In this document: one piece after another, positions 25,892 to 36,576 of the stretch
Position numbering within the stretch: position 1 is the stretch's first letter
Layout of the letters: every line of letters starts with the position of its first letter
Assembly: GCF_001421965.1 (NCBI RefSeq)
Contig: NZ_LMLP01000012.1
Span: forward strand, 186,805-250,804
DNA length: 64,000 bases
From: Sphingomonas sp. Leaf67
Lineage (GTDB): Bacteria; Pseudomonadota; Alphaproteobacteria; Sphingomonadales; Sphingomonadaceae
Reading direction: 5' to 3'
Translations under genes and position numbers: made by a program
The notes under the pieces: model-generated
The model's input: the letters and a program-made list of their open reading frames with translations, nothing else
What the model was told of the DNA's origin: nothing
Database searches by the model: none

Positions 25892-28243
25892 TCAGTTGTC
25901 GGTGATGAACGACGGCAGGCCGGCATTGCCGCCTTCGTCCTTGCCCTCTTCGCGACGCGGACGGTCGCCACGGTCACGGCGTGGGCCGCGATCGCCGCCG
26001 TCGCGGCGCGGGCCACGATCGCCGCCTTCGCCACGAGGACCACGATCGCCACCATCACGGCCGCTGCCGTCACGGCGCGGACCACGCGGACCACGGTCGC
26101 CGCCTTCGCGCGGTTCGCGCGCCGGACGCGAGTCTTCCAGTTCTGTGCCGGTTTCCTGATCGACGACGCGCATCGACAGGCGAACCTTGCCGCGCGGATC
26201 GACTTCCAGAACCTTGACCTTCACTTCCTGGCCTTCGGACAGGACGTCGGCGACCTTTTCGACCCGCTCGTTGCGGATTTCCGAAACGTGGACGAGACCG
26301 TCCTTGCCGCCCATGAAGTTCACGAACGCACCGAAATCGACGAGATTGACGACCTTGCCGTTGTAGATCTTGCCGACCTCGGCCTCTTCGACCAGGCCCT
26401 TGATCCAGTTGATCGCGGCTTCGATCTGCGCCGGATCGGACGACGACACCTTGATGACGCCCTCGTCGTCGATGTCGACCTTCGCGCCGGTGGTGGCGAC
26501 GATCTCACGGATCACCTTGCCGCCGGTACCGATCACTTCACGGATCTTCGACTTGTCGATCGTGAAGGTTTCGATGCGCGGGGCATGTGCCGACAGCTCG
26601 GTGCGGGTCTCGCCCAGCGCCTTGGCCATTTCGCCGAGGATGTGCGCGCGGCCTTCACTGGCCTGTGCCAGCGCGACCTTCATGATCTCTTCGGTGATGC
26701 CGGCGATCTTGATGTCCATCTGCAGGCTGGTGATGCCCTCGCTGGTGCCCGCCACCTTGAAATCCATGTCGCCAAGGTGATCCTCGTCGCCGAGGATGTC
26801 GCTGATGACCGCATAATCCTTGCCCTCAAGGATCAGGCCCATCGCGATGCCCGACACCGGACGCTTGAGCGGTACGCCCGCATCCATCATCGACAGCGAA
26901 CCGCCGCACACCGTCGCCATCGACGACGAGCCGTTCGACTCGGTGATGTCCGACAGGACGCGGATCGTGTACGGGAACTCGTCCTTCGACGGCAGCACCG
27001 GGTTCAGCGCGCGCCATGCGAGCTTGCCGTGACCGACTTCGCGGCGGCCCGGCGCACCGAAGCGGCCGACTTCACCGACCGAATAGGGCGGGAAGTTATA
27101 GTGCAGCATGAAGCGTTCATAGTGCAGGCCGTTCAGCCCGTCGATCATCTGCTCGGCGTCCTTGGTGCCGAGCGTGGTCGTGCAGATCGCCTGCGTCTCA
27201 CCCCGGGTGAACAGCGCCGAACCGTGCGCGCGCGGCAGGAAGTGGACCATCGACTCGATCGGGCGGACCGTCTTCGTGTCGCGGCCGTCGATGCGGCGGC
27301 CGTCCTTCAGGATGGCGGTGCGGACGATCTCGGCTTCCAGCTTCTTCACGAGCTTGAGCGTGCCGAGATACTGCGCCGGATCGCTTTCCTTCAGGTCGGC
27401 AAGGGCTTCGCGCGCCTTGGTGCGGGCGTCGTTGATCGCGTTCTGGCGGGCCTGCTTGTCGGTCAGCTTGTACGCGGCGGCAAGATCCTTGCCGATCAGC
27501 GTCTTCAGCTTCTTCTTCGCAGCCGATTGGTCGGCGACGGAGGCCAGTTCCCACGGCTCCTTGGCGGCCTGTTCGGCCAGATCGATGATGCAGTTCACGA
27601 TCTTCTTCGACGCGTCGTGCGCGAATACGACGGCGCCCAGCATGATCTCTTCCGAAAGCTCCTTGGCTTCCGATTCGACCATCATCACCGCGTCGCCGGT
27701 GGCGGCGACGACCAGGTCGAGATCGCCGATCTTCACCTGATCCAGCGTCGGGTTCAGGATATATTCGCCATCGACATAGCCGACGCGCGCCGCGCCGATC
27801 GGGCCCATGAACGGCACGCCCGAAATGGTCAGCGCCGCCGATGCCGCGATCATCGCGACGATGTCCGGCTCGTTTTCGCCGTCATAGCTCAGCACCTGGG
27901 CGATGACGTTGATTTCGTTGTAGAAGCCTTCGGGAAACAGCGGGCGGATCGGACGGTCGATCAGGCGGCTGGTCAGCGTTTCCTTTTCGGTCGCACCGCG
28001 TTCGCGCTTGAAGAAGCCGCCGGGGATACGGCCTGCGGCCGAATATTTTTCCTGATAATGGACGGTCAGCGGGAAGAAGTCCTGCCCTTCCTTGACCGAG
28101 CGTGCGGCGGTGACCGCGCACAGCACCACGGTCTCACCCAACGTCGCGATGACCGCGCCGTCGGCCTGACGGGCGACGCGGCCCGTTTCGAGGGTCAGCG
28201 TCTTGCCGCCCAGGTCCATGGTGCTTTTCTTGATATCGAACAT
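25892..28243 (-). CDS. pnp: Polynucleotide phosphorylase
   Basis: 783 residues: two RNase PH domains around an all-helical linker, KH domain ([16 protein letters not shown]), S1 domain ([20 protein letters not shown]), then a tail of about 65 residues rich in GDRGPRRDG repeats and ending [10 protein letters not shown]. The enzyme degrades RNA 3' to 5' by phosphorolysis and belongs to the degradosome. The RG-rich tail is an extra RNA-binding feature beyond the E. coli form. It sits last in the rimP-pnp block, separated from rpsO by a terminator hairpin and a 230-base leader. Confidence 0.97.
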   Translation of the reverse strand: MFDIKKSTMDLGGKTLTLETGRVARQADGAVIATLGETVVLCAVTAARSVKEGQDFFPLTVHYQEKYSAAGRIPGGFFKRERGATEKETLTSRLIDRPIRPLFPEGFYNEINVIAQVLSYDGENEPDIVAMIAASAALTISGVPFMGPIGAARVGYVDGEYILNPTLDQVKIGDLDLVVAATGDAVMMVESEAKELSEEIMLGAVVFAHDASKKIVNCIIDLAEQAAKEPWELASVADQSAAKKKLKTLIGKDLAAAYKLTDKQARQNAINDARTKAREALADLKESDPAQYLGTLKLVKKLEAEIVRTAILKDGRRIDGRDTKTVRPIESMVHFLPRAHGSALFTRGETQAICTTTLGTKDAEQMIDGLNGLHYERFMLHYNFPPYSVGEVGRFGAPGRREVGHGKLAWRALNPVLPSKDEFPYTIRVLSDITESNGSSSMATVCGGSLSMMDAGVPLKRPVSGIAMGLILEGKDYAVISDILGDEDHLGDMDFKVAGTSEGITSLQMDIKIAGITEEIMKVALAQASEGRAHILGEMAKALGETRTELSAHAPRIETFTIDKSKIREVIGTGGKVIREIVATTGAKVDIDDEGVIKVSSSDPAQIEAAINWIKGLVEEAEVGKIYNGKVVNLVDFGAFVNFMGGKDGLVHVSEIRNERVEKVADVLSEGQEVKVKVLEVDPRGKVRLSMRVVDQETGTELEDSRPAREPREGGDRGPRGPRRDGSGRDGGDRGPRGEGGDRGPRRDGGDRGPRRDRGDRPRREEGKDEGGNAGLPSFITDN

Positions 28244-28384
28244 GTCGTTTCCTTTACGCCGGCGGCCGGATGCGCGCCGGGGCAGCTTGGGTGGAGGTCC
28301 ACCCCGAGTGTCGGACCGTTAGGCCCGGTGTCCCGCATCGCCGGATTGCGGCGGGACGGCTTGGCCGGAGATCCGGTCGCAAAG

Positions 28385-28390
28385 CCTATA
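28385..28390 (-). promoter_or_regulatory. Possible pnp -10 element in the 230-base rpsO-pnp spacer
   Basis: The minus strand reads TATAGG at this position, the same -10 form seen before rimP and rpmF, but there is no good -35 box 16-18 bases upstream; a CCCCG/CGGGG hairpin occupies that place. The remaining leader to the pnp start holds no recognisable element. Confidence 0.35.
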
Positions 28391-28441
28391 CCCCGTTTTG
28401 CGGGGAATTGGGTGACGGAGTTCGTGCCGCCCCACATGGAA

Positions 28442-28468
28442 AAAGGGCGGCCCGTCGGACCGCCCTTT
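28442..28468 (-). terminator. Hairpin after rpsO
   Basis: AAAGGGCGG and CCGCCCTTT form a nine-pair stem, followed on the minus strand by TTCC after the run of T. It lies directly behind the rpsO stop and may end or attenuate read-through into pnp. Confidence 0.8.
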
Positions 28469-28473
28469 CTTCG

Positions 28474-28743
28474 TTACTTCCGAAGGCCGAGCTTCGCGAT
28501 CAGCGTCGTATAACGCTCCGCGTCCTTCTTCTTCAGATAGTCGAGCAGCGAACGCCGCTTGTTGACCAGCATCAGCAGACCGCGACGCGAATGATTGTCC
28601 TTCGCATGGGTCTTGAAGTGCTCGGTCAGGTTCTGGATGCGGGTGGTCAGGATCGCGACCTGCACTTCAGGGCTGCCGGTGTCGCCTTCGGCGCGGGCAT
28701 GTTCCTGAATGAGGGCCTGACGGTTCTCAGCGGTAATCGACAT
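28474..28743 (-). CDS. rpsO: 30S ribosomal protein S15
   Basis: 89 residues, full length for S15. The sequence [20 protein letters not shown] and [19 protein letters not shown] is canonical. S15 is a primary 16S rRNA binder of the small subunit platform. It lies 11 bases after truB and before pnp, the usual bacterial order; in E. coli S15 represses its own translation, which I cannot verify here. Confidence 0.98.
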   Translation of the reverse strand: MSITAENRQALIQEHARAEGDTGSPEVQVAILTTRIQNLTEHFKTHAKDNHSRRGLLMLVNKRRSLLDYLKKKDAERYTTLIAKLGLRK

Positions 28744-28754
28744 CGTCGTCCTTT

Positions 28755-29756
28755 CTATTCGAGGTTGAAGCCGCGCACGACACGGGTTTCCCCGTCGAGT
28801 GTCTCGACCAGCGCCACCGGCACATCGTCCAGTGTTGCGAAGCCCAGACCGTCGTCCGCTGCAAACCCGATCAGTCGAAGCCCCTTGCGGAGCCGCCCTG
28901 CCTGATCGGGGTTCAGGGACAGAGCCGGGATGTCGTCCAGCCCCGCCCCCAGTGGCAGGAGCGTTTCTTCAAGCGCGTGGCCCTTACCCAATTCCGCCAG
29001 TTTGTCCAGCGAAATGGCCGATTCGAGGGTGAATGGGCCGGCTTTGGTGCGTCGAAGCATGGTGACGTGGCCGACCGTGCCGAACGCCAGCGCGATGTCG
29101 CGCGCGAGGGAGCGGATATAGGTGCCCTTGGAAACGAAGGCGGAGAGGGTGATTTCGTTTAGCTCCTCCCCAGCATGGGGAGGGGGACCATCCGCAGGAT
29201 GGTGGAGGGGGGTAGCTGCATCCACAGCGGTTGCGTCCGGCGGCGAGCCCCCTCCACCAGCTTCGCTGGTCCCCCTCCCCGTGCCGGGGAGGATTTGCAG
29301 AGAGAACACCGCCACCTTCCGCGTCGCGAGGACGACCTCTTCCCCCTTGCGCGCAAGGTCATAGGCCCTCTCGCCATCGACCTTCAGCGCCGAAAAGGCG
29401 GGCGGCACCTGTTCGATCGGGCCGGTGAAGCGCGCCAGCACCGATTCGATGTCGGCAAGCGTCGGTCGAACCGGCGACTCGGCAATGACCTTCCCTTCAA
29501 GATCGAGCGTATCGGTCTGCGCACCGAAGCGAATCGTGAAATCATAGCGTTTCGACGCATCGAGCATCCGCCCGGCCAGCTTCGTCGCTTCGCCGATCGC
29601 GACCGGCAGCACGCCCGTCGCCAGTGGATCGAGCGTCCCGCCATGGCCGACCTTGTGCTTGCCATAGCCGCCGTCGCGCAGGGCGCGCTTCACCGCCGAA
29701 ACGATCTGCGTCGATCCGGGGCCGAGCGGTTTGTCGATAATGATCCAGCCGTGCAT
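28755..29756 (-). CDS. truB: tRNA pseudouridine(55) synthase with in-frame repeat insertion
   Basis: 333 residues from ATG 29756, which shares one base with the tdk stop. The catalytic Asp43 is in [31 protein letters not shown] and the C-terminal PUA-like part are present. Between SLQIL and [16 protein letters not shown], where family members have a short turn, about 43 residues rich in Gly, Pro and Ala are encoded by a 128-base palindromic repeat (29165-29292). The frame remains open and the flanking domain sequence is intact, so the enzyme is probably active with an extra surface loop. Confidence 0.93.
   Translation of the reverse strand: MHGWIIIDKPLGPGSTQIVSAVKRALRDGGYGKHKVGHGGTLDPLATGVLPVAIGEATKLAGRMLDASKRYDFTIRFGAQTDTLDLEGKVIAESPVRPTLADIESVLARFTGPIEQVPPAFSALKVDGERAYDLARKGEEVVLATRKVAVFSLQILPGTGRGTSEAGGGGSPPDATAVDAATPLHHPADGPPPHAGEELNEITLSAFVSKGTYIRSLARDIALAFGTVGHVTMLRRTKAGPFTLESAISLDKLAELGKGHALEETLLPLGAGLDDIPALSLNPDQAGRLRKGLRLIGFAADDGLGFATLDDVPVALVETLDGETRVVRGFNLE
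29165..29292. repeat. REPIN-like palindromic element inside truB
   Basis: Left arm 29165-29211 (47 bases) and right arm 29248-29292 (45 bases) are inverted copies, each itself folding into two small hairpins (CCTCCCC..GGGGAGG and GGACCA..TGG). The first 44 bases of the right arm recur identically at 42037-42080 in a spacer. The whole element lies in the truB reading frame. Confidence 0.88.
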
Positions 29757-30331
29757 CAGCGCATCGCCTCGCAGAAATGGCGGCGGCATAGCGCGACGTA
29801 GCGATCGTTGCCGCCGATCTCGGTCTGTTGCCCGTCGCGGACGGCGCGGCCTTGCGGGTCGACGCGCAGGTTCATCGTCGCCTTCCGGCCGCAGGTGCAG
29901 ACCGATTTGAGTTCGATCAGCGCATCGGCGATCGCCAGCAGGCGGGCCGAACCGGGGAAGAGGCTCCCCCGAAAATCGGTACGCAGGCCGTACGCGAGGA
30001 CCGGTACGCCGAGGTCGTCGGCAACCTTCGCCAGTTGGTCGACCTGCTCCGCCGACAGAAACTGCGCTTCATCGACCAACACGCAGCCGACGGCGTGCTG
30101 CCGATGCTGCGCAGCGACACTTTCGAGCAGATCGGTGTCCGCGTCGAACGGCGTCGCCGGCGCGGACAGGCCGATGCGCGACCCGATCGTACCGGCGCCG
30201 TCGCGGGTGTCGATCGCGGCCGTGAACAGCAACGTGGTCAGGCCGCGCTCCCGATAGTTGAAATCGGCCTGCAGCAGCGTCGTCGATTTGCCGGCGTTCA
30301 TCGACGCATAATAGAAATAGAGCTTGGCCAC
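29756..30331 (-). CDS. tdk: Thymidine kinase
   Basis: 191 residues of the type II thymidine kinase family. P-loop [10 protein letters not shown] near the N-terminus, the DEAQF magnesium/base-binding motif, and zinc cysteines in CTCGRK and CRRHFC. It salvages thymidine to dTMP. It is wedged between rbfA and truB with one-base spacing on both sides, so it is co-transcribed with translation-factor genes, an uncommon position for tdk. Confidence 0.95.
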   Translation of the reverse strand: MAKLYFYYASMNAGKSTTLLQADFNYRERGLTTLLFTAAIDTRDGAGTIGSRIGLSAPATPFDADTDLLESVAAQHRQHAVGCVLVDEAQFLSAEQVDQLAKVADDLGVPVLAYGLRTDFRGSLFPGSARLLAIADALIELKSVCTCGRKATMNLRVDPQGRAVRDGQQTEIGGNDRYVALCRRHFCEAMR

Positions 30332-30745
30332 TCAGTCCTCGGCCCCGGCCTCGCTATCGCCCGGTTCCAGATCGCGCGCGACCTTGGGATCGCGCAGCAG
30401 CTGTTCGATGCGGGTGCCTTCGTCGAAACTCTCATCGATCAGGAATTTGAGTTTGGCGGCGTATTTCAGATTCACCCGCCGTGCGACCTCCGACTGGAGA
30501 TACGCGGTATTCGTGCGCAGCGCCTTGAGCACCAGCTGCTCGTCCTTGCCGAGCAGCGGCTTCACGAACACCGTCGCATGGCGCAGGTCGGGCGACATCC
30601 GGACTTCGGTGACCGACACCAGATGCTTTTCCAGCACCGGGTCATGCACATCGCCGCGCGCAAGAATTTCGGACAGGATATGGCGGACCTGTTCGCCAAC
30701 GCGCAGCAGGCGGACGGAGCGGGTTTCGGGCGTGGTTTCTGACAT
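30332..30745 (-). CDS. rbfA: 30S ribosome-binding factor A
   Basis: 137 residues with the KH-like fold of RbfA ([70 protein letters not shown]). It assists late 16S rRNA maturation and cold adaptation. It precedes tdk without a gap and follows the unknown membrane gene by three bases. Confidence 0.97.
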   Translation of the reverse strand: MSETTPETRSVRLLRVGEQVRHILSEILARGDVHDPVLEKHLVSVTEVRMSPDLRHATVFVKPLLGKDEQLVLKALRTNTAYLQSEVARRVNLKYAAKLKFLIDESFDEGTRIEQLLRDPKVARDLEPGDSEAGAED

Positions 30746-30748
30746 GAT

Positions 30749-31354
30749 CTAACCGAATTGACAGTGGAACCAGTGACTGTCGAGTCGCTGGCACCAGATG
30801 GTGTTGTTGCCGAAGGTGGTTCGAATGTCGGCGGCGACCGGTCCGCCGTTCCAGCCGCGCGCGGCAGCCATGCGGTCGGTGGGATCGTAAACGATGCCCG
30901 CCCAGTTCCCTAACGTGCCGTTCACGGTTCGGAAAACCATGCGTGAACCGGACCGCGCGATACCGGCGATACCTATCGGTACGGGACCACCGGTAAGCGC
31001 CTGATCGAACGCGCTACGCTCGGACCGCAGCCGCCACCATGATGGCGCGACATGCGACCAGTACAGCGCGTGGCTCGCAAGAAACGCAGCAAAGGGAAGG
31101 ACGATGAGCGGGAGAAAGGCCGGCAACGACGCCGGCAATCCCTCCGCGCGCAACTGCCAGCTTCGCACCAGTCCGTCGATCCATAGTGCCAGCCAGCACA
31201 GGGCCAGCAAGACGGTGACGACAGGTATGGCCCAATAGGAAAGCAGGTTGGCGACAAACAATGCCGCCGCCCCGCCGGTGATCCATGCCGTTGCAAGGCG
31301 CAGCCGGGGGCGGAGCGTGGCGGCAAGGGTTGCCCCTTGCCGCCCGTCAATCAC
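30749..31354 (-). CDS. Unknown membrane protein between infB and rbfA
   Basis: 201 residues with three probable TM helices (about 20-42, 45-65, 78-98) followed by a soluble C-terminal half ending in NNTIWCQRLDSHWFHCQFG. The ATG overlaps the infB stop by four bases, so it is translationally coupled. The soluble half is on one side of the membrane and has two cysteines near the end. I do not recognise a family; its fixed place inside the infB operon suggests a real, expressed protein. Confidence 0.7.
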   Translation of the reverse strand: MIDGRQGATLAATLRPRLRLATAWITGGAAALFVANLLSYWAIPVVTVLLALCWLALWIDGLVRSWQLRAEGLPASLPAFLPLIVLPFAAFLASHALYWSHVAPSWWRLRSERSAFDQALTGGPVPIGIAGIARSGSRMVFRTVNGTLGNWAGIVYDPTDRMAAARGWNGGPVAADIRTTFGNNTIWCQRLDSHWFHCQFG

Positions 31355-34212
31355 AGCGTGCGATCGCGCAGTTCGACTTCGTAGGTTTCAAGGAAGTCGC
31401 CCGCCTTGATGTCGGTGAAGTTCTGCGTGAACGTGACACCGCATTCGAGGCCCGCGCGCACTTCGGGAACATCGTCCTTGAAGCGACGCAGCGACGCGAT
31501 CTCACCCTGGTAGATGATGACGTCGTTGCGCGTGATGCGTGCCTTGAGCGCCTTGCGGATGATCCCTTCGACCACCAGCAGACCGGCGGCCCGACCATGC
31601 TTGCCCGCCGAGAAGACCTCGCGGATTTCGGCACGGCCGACGACGGTTTCGAACGCTTCCGGACCCAGCGTACCCGCCATGCCCGCGCGAATATCGTCGG
31701 TCAGCGTATAGATGACGTCGTAATATTTGAACGCCACCTTGTTCCGCTCGGCGATTTCGCGCGCCTTGGCATTGGGACGGGTGTTGAAGCCGATGATCGG
31801 CGCACCCGATGCCGCCGCCAGCGTCACGTCACTCTCGGTGATGCCGCCGACACCCGAATGCAGGATGCGCACCCGGATATCGTCGGTCGAGATCTTGTTG
31901 AGCGCACCAACGATGGCTTCGACCGACCCCTGGGTATCGGCCTTGACCACCAACGGATATTCGATCGCCTGCTTCGACTTGAGCGCCGAGAACATGCTCT
32001 CGAGGCTCGCCGGTGCCTGGGTCGTGCGCTTCTGGAGCAGCACGCTCTGACGATATTCGGCGACCTCGCGGGCACGCGCTTCGCTCTCGACGACCTGCAG
32101 CGGATCCCCCGCCATCGGCACGCCCGACAGGCCCAGCACCTCGACGGGCGTCGACGGACCGGCTTCCTTCACCTGACGCCCCTTGTCGTCGATCAGCGCA
32201 CGGACCTTGCCGCTTTCCGCGCCGACGACGAACACATCGCCCACCTTCAGCGTGCCGCGACGAACCAGCACGGTCGCGACCGGACCACGGCCCTTGTCGA
32301 GCTTCGCCTCGATCACGCTGCCTTCGGCGGCACGATCGGGGTTGGCCTGCAACTCGAGCAGTTCGGCCTGAAGCTGGATCTTTTCGATCAGTTCCTCAAG
32401 GCCGGTCTTCTTGAGCGCCGATACTTCGACGTCCTGGGTTTCACCGCCCATTTCCTCGACCTGCACGTCATGTTCCAGCAGGCGTTCACGAATCCGCTGC
32501 GGGTTCGCCTCGTGCTTGTCGACCTTGTTGATCGCAACGATCATCGGCTTGCCCGCGGCGCGGGTGTGATTGATCGCCTCGATGGTCTGCGGCATCAGAC
32601 CGTCATCGGCGGCGACCGCGAGGATGACGATGTCGGTCACGTCGGCACCGCGTGCGCGCATCTCGCTGAACGCTTCGTGGCCCGGGGTGTCGAGGAAGGT
32701 GATCCGCGACTTGTCCTTCATCGTCACCTGATAGGCACCGATATGCTGGGTGATGCCACCGGCCTCACCACGCACGACGTCGGTCCCGCGCAATGCGTCG
32801 AGCAGCGAGGTCTTGCCGTGATCGACATGGCCCATGATCGTGACGACCGGCGGACGCGGACGCAGCGATTCGACGGCGTCTTCACCCGTGTCGAGCGCAA
32901 GGTCGATGTCCGAATCGCTGACGCGGACGATGTTGTGGCCGAATTCGGTCACCAGCAATTCGGCGGTGTCCTGGTCGATCGTCTGCGTCATCGTGACGGG
33001 CGAACCCATCTTGAACAGCGTCTTGACCAGATCCGCACCCTTTTCGGCCATGCGGTTGGCGAGTTCCTGCACGGTGATGGTTTCGGGAACCTGCACGTCG
33101 CGGACCTGCTTGATCTGCGGTTCACGCGGGCCGCCAAAGCCACGCTTTTCCTTCTCGCGCGCACGTTTCAACGCGGCAAGGCTGCGCGAGCGGGCACCAT
33201 CATCGCCCAAAGCGCGGGTGACGGTCAGCTTGCCCGACTGGCGGCGATCGTCGCCCTTGCGGTCACGCGACGGCGCGGGACGTGCCGGTTCGTTGCGACG
33301 CGGGGTCGCCTGACCCGAGCCCGACGGACCCGGACGCGCGGGTTGACCGCCAGCGGCCGGACGGGCGGCGGGCGTCGCTGCCGCAGCGGCGACAGGCGCG
33401 GGAGCCGGCTCGGGCTTGGGCTGCGGCTTTGGAATTTCGGGACGTTGCACCGGCGTGAAGCGACGCGGTGCCGGCCGGTTGGGATCGGCGGTAAGGACGA
33501 TCGGCTGCGGTGCCGGGGCAGGCGCAGGTGCCGGACGCGGCGCAGGACGTGCCGGTGCAGGCTTGGCCGCAACCGGAGCGGGTGCCGGCGTCGGCTTGGG
33601 CGCAGGCGTCTCCGCGACCGGTTCCGGCGTTGGGATCGGCTCGGCTGCGGGCGCAGGTGCTGCCTCGACCGGAGCGGGCGTCGGCTCGGGAGCCGGCGTC
33701 GGTTCCGTGGCTGGTTCGGCAACCGGCGCGGGCGTCGGTTCCGGAGCAGGTGCCGGGGTCGGTTCCGGAGCAGGCGTCGGATCGGCGGCAGCGCGCGCCT
33801 TTTCCTCGACACGGGCACGCTCGGCCTCAACGGCTTCGCGGGCGAGGCGTTCGTCACGACGACGATGTTCCTCGGCCGCGTTCATCCGTGCTTCTTCGGC
33901 CTCGCGCAGCAGCTTTGCCTGCAATTCGTGGCGCGAAAGACCGGCATTATCAGCCGCCGGACGCGGAGCAGGGGCTGCTGGCGCAACAGCTGGACGCTGC
34001 TGTGCGGGTGCCGCTTCCGGTGCCGCCTGTTCGACGGGCTGCTGTTCTTCGCCGGGACGGCCAAGCACACGGCGGCGCTTCACCTCCACGACCACCGTGT
34101 TGGAGCGGCCATGGCTGAAGCTCTGCTTCACCTTGCCGGTTTCCACGGTGCGCTTGAGGCCGAGCGGCGCGCGGGTGCCCAGCTTCGGCTTGTCGTTGTC
34201 GATGTCGCTCAT
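31351..34212 (-). CDS. infB: Translation initiation factor IF-2
   Basis: 953 residues. An N-terminal IF2-associated motif ([20 protein letters not shown]) is followed by about 300 residues of low complexity, with repeated EPTPAPAP units and charged helices. The GTPase domain shows [20 protein letters not shown] and NKVDK, and the C2 domain binds initiator tRNA. IF-2 places fMet-tRNA on the 30S subunit. The repeat-rich N domain is variable among alphaproteobacteria and probably flexible. Confidence 0.98.
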   Translation of the reverse strand: MSDIDNDKPKLGTRAPLGLKRTVETGKVKQSFSHGRSNTVVVEVKRRRVLGRPGEEQQPVEQAAPEAAPAQQRPAVAPAAPAPRPAADNAGLSRHELQAKLLREAEEARMNAAEEHRRRDERLAREAVEAERARVEEKARAAADPTPAPEPTPAPAPEPTPAPVAEPATEPTPAPEPTPAPVEAAPAPAAEPIPTPEPVAETPAPKPTPAPAPVAAKPAPARPAPRPAPAPAPAPQPIVLTADPNRPAPRRFTPVQRPEIPKPQPKPEPAPAPVAAAAATPAARPAAGGQPARPGPSGSGQATPRRNEPARPAPSRDRKGDDRRQSGKLTVTRALGDDGARSRSLAALKRAREKEKRGFGGPREPQIKQVRDVQVPETITVQELANRMAEKGADLVKTLFKMGSPVTMTQTIDQDTAELLVTEFGHNIVRVSDSDIDLALDTGEDAVESLRPRPPVVTIMGHVDHGKTSLLDALRGTDVVRGEAGGITQHIGAYQVTMKDKSRITFLDTPGHEAFSEMRARGADVTDIVILAVAADDGLMPQTIEAINHTRAAGKPMIVAINKVDKHEANPQRIRERLLEHDVQVEEMGGETQDVEVSALKKTGLEELIEKIQLQAELLELQANPDRAAEGSVIEAKLDKGRGPVATVLVRRGTLKVGDVFVVGAESGKVRALIDDKGRQVKEAGPSTPVEVLGLSGVPMAGDPLQVVESEARAREVAEYRQSVLLQKRTTQAPASLESMFSALKSKQAIEYPLVVKADTQGSVEAIVGALNKISTDDIRVRILHSGVGGITESDVTLAAASGAPIIGFNTRPNAKAREIAERNKVAFKYYDVIYTLTDDIRAGMAGTLGPEAFETVVGRAEIREVFSAGKHGRAAGLLVVEGIIRKALKARITRNDVIIYQGEIASLRRFKDDVPEVRAGLECGVTFTQNFTDIKAGDFLETYEVELRDRTL

Positions 34213-34216
34213 CCGG

Positions 34217-34972
34217 TTACTCAGGTTCCTGCTTCAATTGGTCGACGCCGATATGCCCGACAACGTCCGTGTCGGAAAATTGCGCCGTCGATGCGCCCTG
34301 CGAAGATGTTTCGCAAGCCGCAGGGATAGGTTCGGGTCCGATAAAGTGCAGCCAGCGGGACAGCGCGTCATTGGCTCGCTGTGCCGCCCGTGCGTCGGTC
34401 AGGCCGACATGTACCACATTTTCGCGCCCAAGCGCCAATGACAATATGGTGCGTGGGACCGGCAATGCCAATCCCTTGCGACCCGATCCTTCTTCGTCGC
34501 TGCCGACGCGCCATGCCTGCGCCAGTTTGCCGGCGCCGTCGGGGGCGGCGTCGGATGCATGGTACAGGGCGTACAGCTTGCCACTGCGTGCCGCCTTGTC
34601 GATCGCAGTGCCGCCGACGACGACGAACCCCGACTTGGCCTCCAGCCCGAGCCGGTCGAGCGCATGACGCCGCAGCGCATCCTCGACCAGTTGCGGGAGG
34701 TCGGCGGGGATCGTCAGCGTCGCGCCCTTGAACGCACGCGCCAGCGCACCCTTCAACCGCCCCTTGGCTATGGCGGTTTCCAGCTCGGCCCGGGTCACCC
34801 CGATCCACGCACCACGGCCGGGAGCCTTGGCGCGGACATCGGGAAGGATGTCCCCATCCGGGGACAGGGCAAGCCGTACCAGCCCGTCGCGTGAGCCATG
34901 TTCACGCGACAGGATACAACTACGCTCGGGGCTGTCGGTCAGCCGTGGCGTGTCATTGTTCGGATTCCGCAA
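34217..34972 (-). CDS. rnpM: YlxR-type RNA-binding protein fused to an L7Ae-like domain
   Basis: 251 residues from TTG 34972, six bases after GGAGG and 20 bases inside the end of nusA; an upstream ATG at 35008 lacks a site. Residues 1-85 are the YlxR domain (ERSCILSREHGSRDGLVRLAL, DVRAKAPGRGAWIGVTR). Residues 90-190 resemble the ribosomal L7Ae-like fold, and a variable tail follows. YlxR proteins bind RNA and in Bacillus modulate RNase P; the gene is normally between nusA and infB, as here. Confidence 0.88.
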   Translation of the reverse strand: MRNPNNDTPRLTDSPERSCILSREHGSRDGLVRLALSPDGDILPDVRAKAPGRGAWIGVTRAELETAIAKGRLKGALARAFKGATLTIPADLPQLVEDALRRHALDRLGLEAKSGFVVVGGTAIDKAARSGKLYALYHASDAAPDGAGKLAQAWRVGSDEEGSGRKGLALPVPRTILSLALGRENVVHVGLTDARAAQRANDALSRWLHFIGPEPIPAACETSSQGASTAQFSDTDVVGHIGVDQLKQEPE

Positions 34973-36575
34973 CTGCGTCCTCCGAATCTTCGACCGCGAC
35001 GTCCTCATCGGCGAACCAATGGGCGCGGGCGCCCATGATGATCTCGTTACCCTGTTCGTCGGTCAGGCCATATTCGGCGAGAATGCCGCCCTTGGGCGCT
35101 TCGCGCTTCGGTGCATCGTCGCCGCGACGACGCGGTTCGGCCTTCTTCTTTTCGACCAGTTCGTCGGTGGCGAGGTCGGCAAGGTCGTCGAGCGTCTTGA
35201 TGCCCGCCTTGCCCAGCGTCACCAGCATCGCCTCGGTCAGATACGGCAGCTCGGCCAGCGCATCCTCGACACCGAGCGCGGTACGCTCTTCGCGGGCGGC
35301 CTGTTCGCGGCGTTCGAGCGCTTCCTGCGCGCGGCTTTGCAGCTCCTGCGCGAGGTCTTCGTCGAAGCCTTCGATGCCTGCCAGTTCCTCGATCTCGACA
35401 TAGGCGACTTCTTCCAGCTCGCCAAAGCCTTCGGCGACCAGCAGCTGTGCCAGCGTCTCGTCGACGTCGAGTTCCTTCTCGAACATGCCCGAGCGTTCGA
35501 TGAATTCCTTCTGACGCTTTTCCGACGCATCGGCTTCGGTCAGAATGTCGATCGCCTTGCCGGTCAACTGGCTGGCGAGGCGGACATTCTGGCCGCGACG
35601 GCCGATGGCGAGGGACAGCTGATCGTCGGGAACGACGACTTCGATGCGGTCCTCTTCCTCGTCGAGCACGACGCGCGCGACATTTGCCGGCTGCAACGCG
35701 TTGACGACGAAGGTCGCGGTGTCGGGCGACCACGGGATGATGTCGATCTTTTCGCCCTGCATCTCCTGCACGACGGCCTGCACGCGGCTGCCCTTCATGC
35801 CGACGCAGGCACCGACCGGATCGATCGAGCCGTCATGCGAAATGACACCGATCTTGGCGCGCGAACCCGGATCGCGGGCAGCGGCCTTGATCTCGATGAT
35901 GCCGTCGTAGATTTCGGGCACTTCCTGCGCAAACAGCTTCTTCATGAAGTCGGGATGCGCGCGGCTGAGGAAGATCTGCGGCCCGCGATTCTCGCGGCGC
36001 ACGTTCAGGATCAGCGAGCGGACACGGTCGCCGACGCGGACCGCTTCGCGCGGAATCTGCTGGTCGCGGCGGATGACGCCCTCGGCGCGACCCAGATCGA
36101 CGACGACGTGGCCGAATTCGACGCGCTTGACGACGCCGGTGATGATCTCACCCTGCCGGTCCTTGAATTCCTCGAACTGGCGTTCGCGTTCGGCGTCGCG
36201 CACCTTTTGCAGGATGACCTGCTTCGATGCCTGCGCCTGAATGCGGCCGAATTCGATCGGGGGAAGCGGGTCGACGATATAGTCGCCGATCGCCGCACCG
36301 TTTTGCAGCTTCTGCGCGTCCTTCTCGCCGATCTGCTTGAAATGGTCGTCGACCAGCTCGGTGACTTCGAGCACGCGCCACAGGCGGAGGTCGCCGGTAT
36401 TCGGATCGAGCTTGGCGCGGATGTCGTTTTCCGACCCGTAGCGCGTCTTGGCGGCGCGCTGGATCGCGTCTTCCATCGCCTCGATCACGATGGCCTTGTC
36501 GATCATCTTTTCCGATGCGACCGCATTCGCGATCGCGATCAGTTCCGCCCGGTTGGCGGTGACGGCGGTGGCCAT
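34953..36575 (-). CDS. nusA: Transcription termination/antitermination factor NusA
   Basis: 540 residues from ATG 36575. Order: N-terminal RNAP-binding domain, S1 (GEIITGVVKRVEFGHVVVDLG), KH1 and KH2 (GACVGMKGSRVQAVVQEM, LSLAIGRRGQNVRLASQLTG), then acidic repeats and a helix-hairpin-helix-like segment (LGKAGIKTLDDLADLATDEL). It acts on pausing, termination and antitermination. It is two bases from rimP and its end overlaps the rnpM start. Confidence 0.98.
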   Translation of the reverse strand: MATAVTANRAELIAIANAVASEKMIDKAIVIEAMEDAIQRAAKTRYGSENDIRAKLDPNTGDLRLWRVLEVTELVDDHFKQIGEKDAQKLQNGAAIGDYIVDPLPPIEFGRIQAQASKQVILQKVRDAERERQFEEFKDRQGEIITGVVKRVEFGHVVVDLGRAEGVIRRDQQIPREAVRVGDRVRSLILNVRRENRGPQIFLSRAHPDFMKKLFAQEVPEIYDGIIEIKAAARDPGSRAKIGVISHDGSIDPVGACVGMKGSRVQAVVQEMQGEKIDIIPWSPDTATFVVNALQPANVARVVLDEEEDRIEVVVPDDQLSLAIGRRGQNVRLASQLTGKAIDILTEADASEKRQKEFIERSGMFEKELDVDETLAQLLVAEGFGELEEVAYVEIEELAGIEGFDEDLAQELQSRAQEALERREQAAREERTALGVEDALAELPYLTEAMLVTLGKAGIKTLDDLADLATDELVEKKKAEPRRRGDDAPKREAPKGGILAEYGLTDEQGNEIIMGARAHWFADEDVAVEDSEDAVAESEQ

Positions 36576-36576
36576 G

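Noticed and set aside
25970-26110. Regularly repeated CGCGG/CCACGATCGCC units resembling a CRISPR-like array
   Set aside because: The repeats encode the GDRGPRRDG tail of PNPase in frame; there are no unique spacers.
26288-28513. 741-codon open frame antisense to pnp
   Set aside because: Shadow of PNPase; composition is His/Arg/Asp-rich as expected for reversed coding DNA.
33560-33800. Tandem GGTTCCGGAGCAGG-type repeats
   Set aside because: They encode the Pro/Ala/Thr/Glu-rich linker of IF-2 and need no other explanation.
31285-34329. 1014-codon open frame antisense to infB
   Set aside because: High-GC shadow; the opposite strand encodes a canonical IF-2 with all motifs, and the antisense product matches no known protein pattern.
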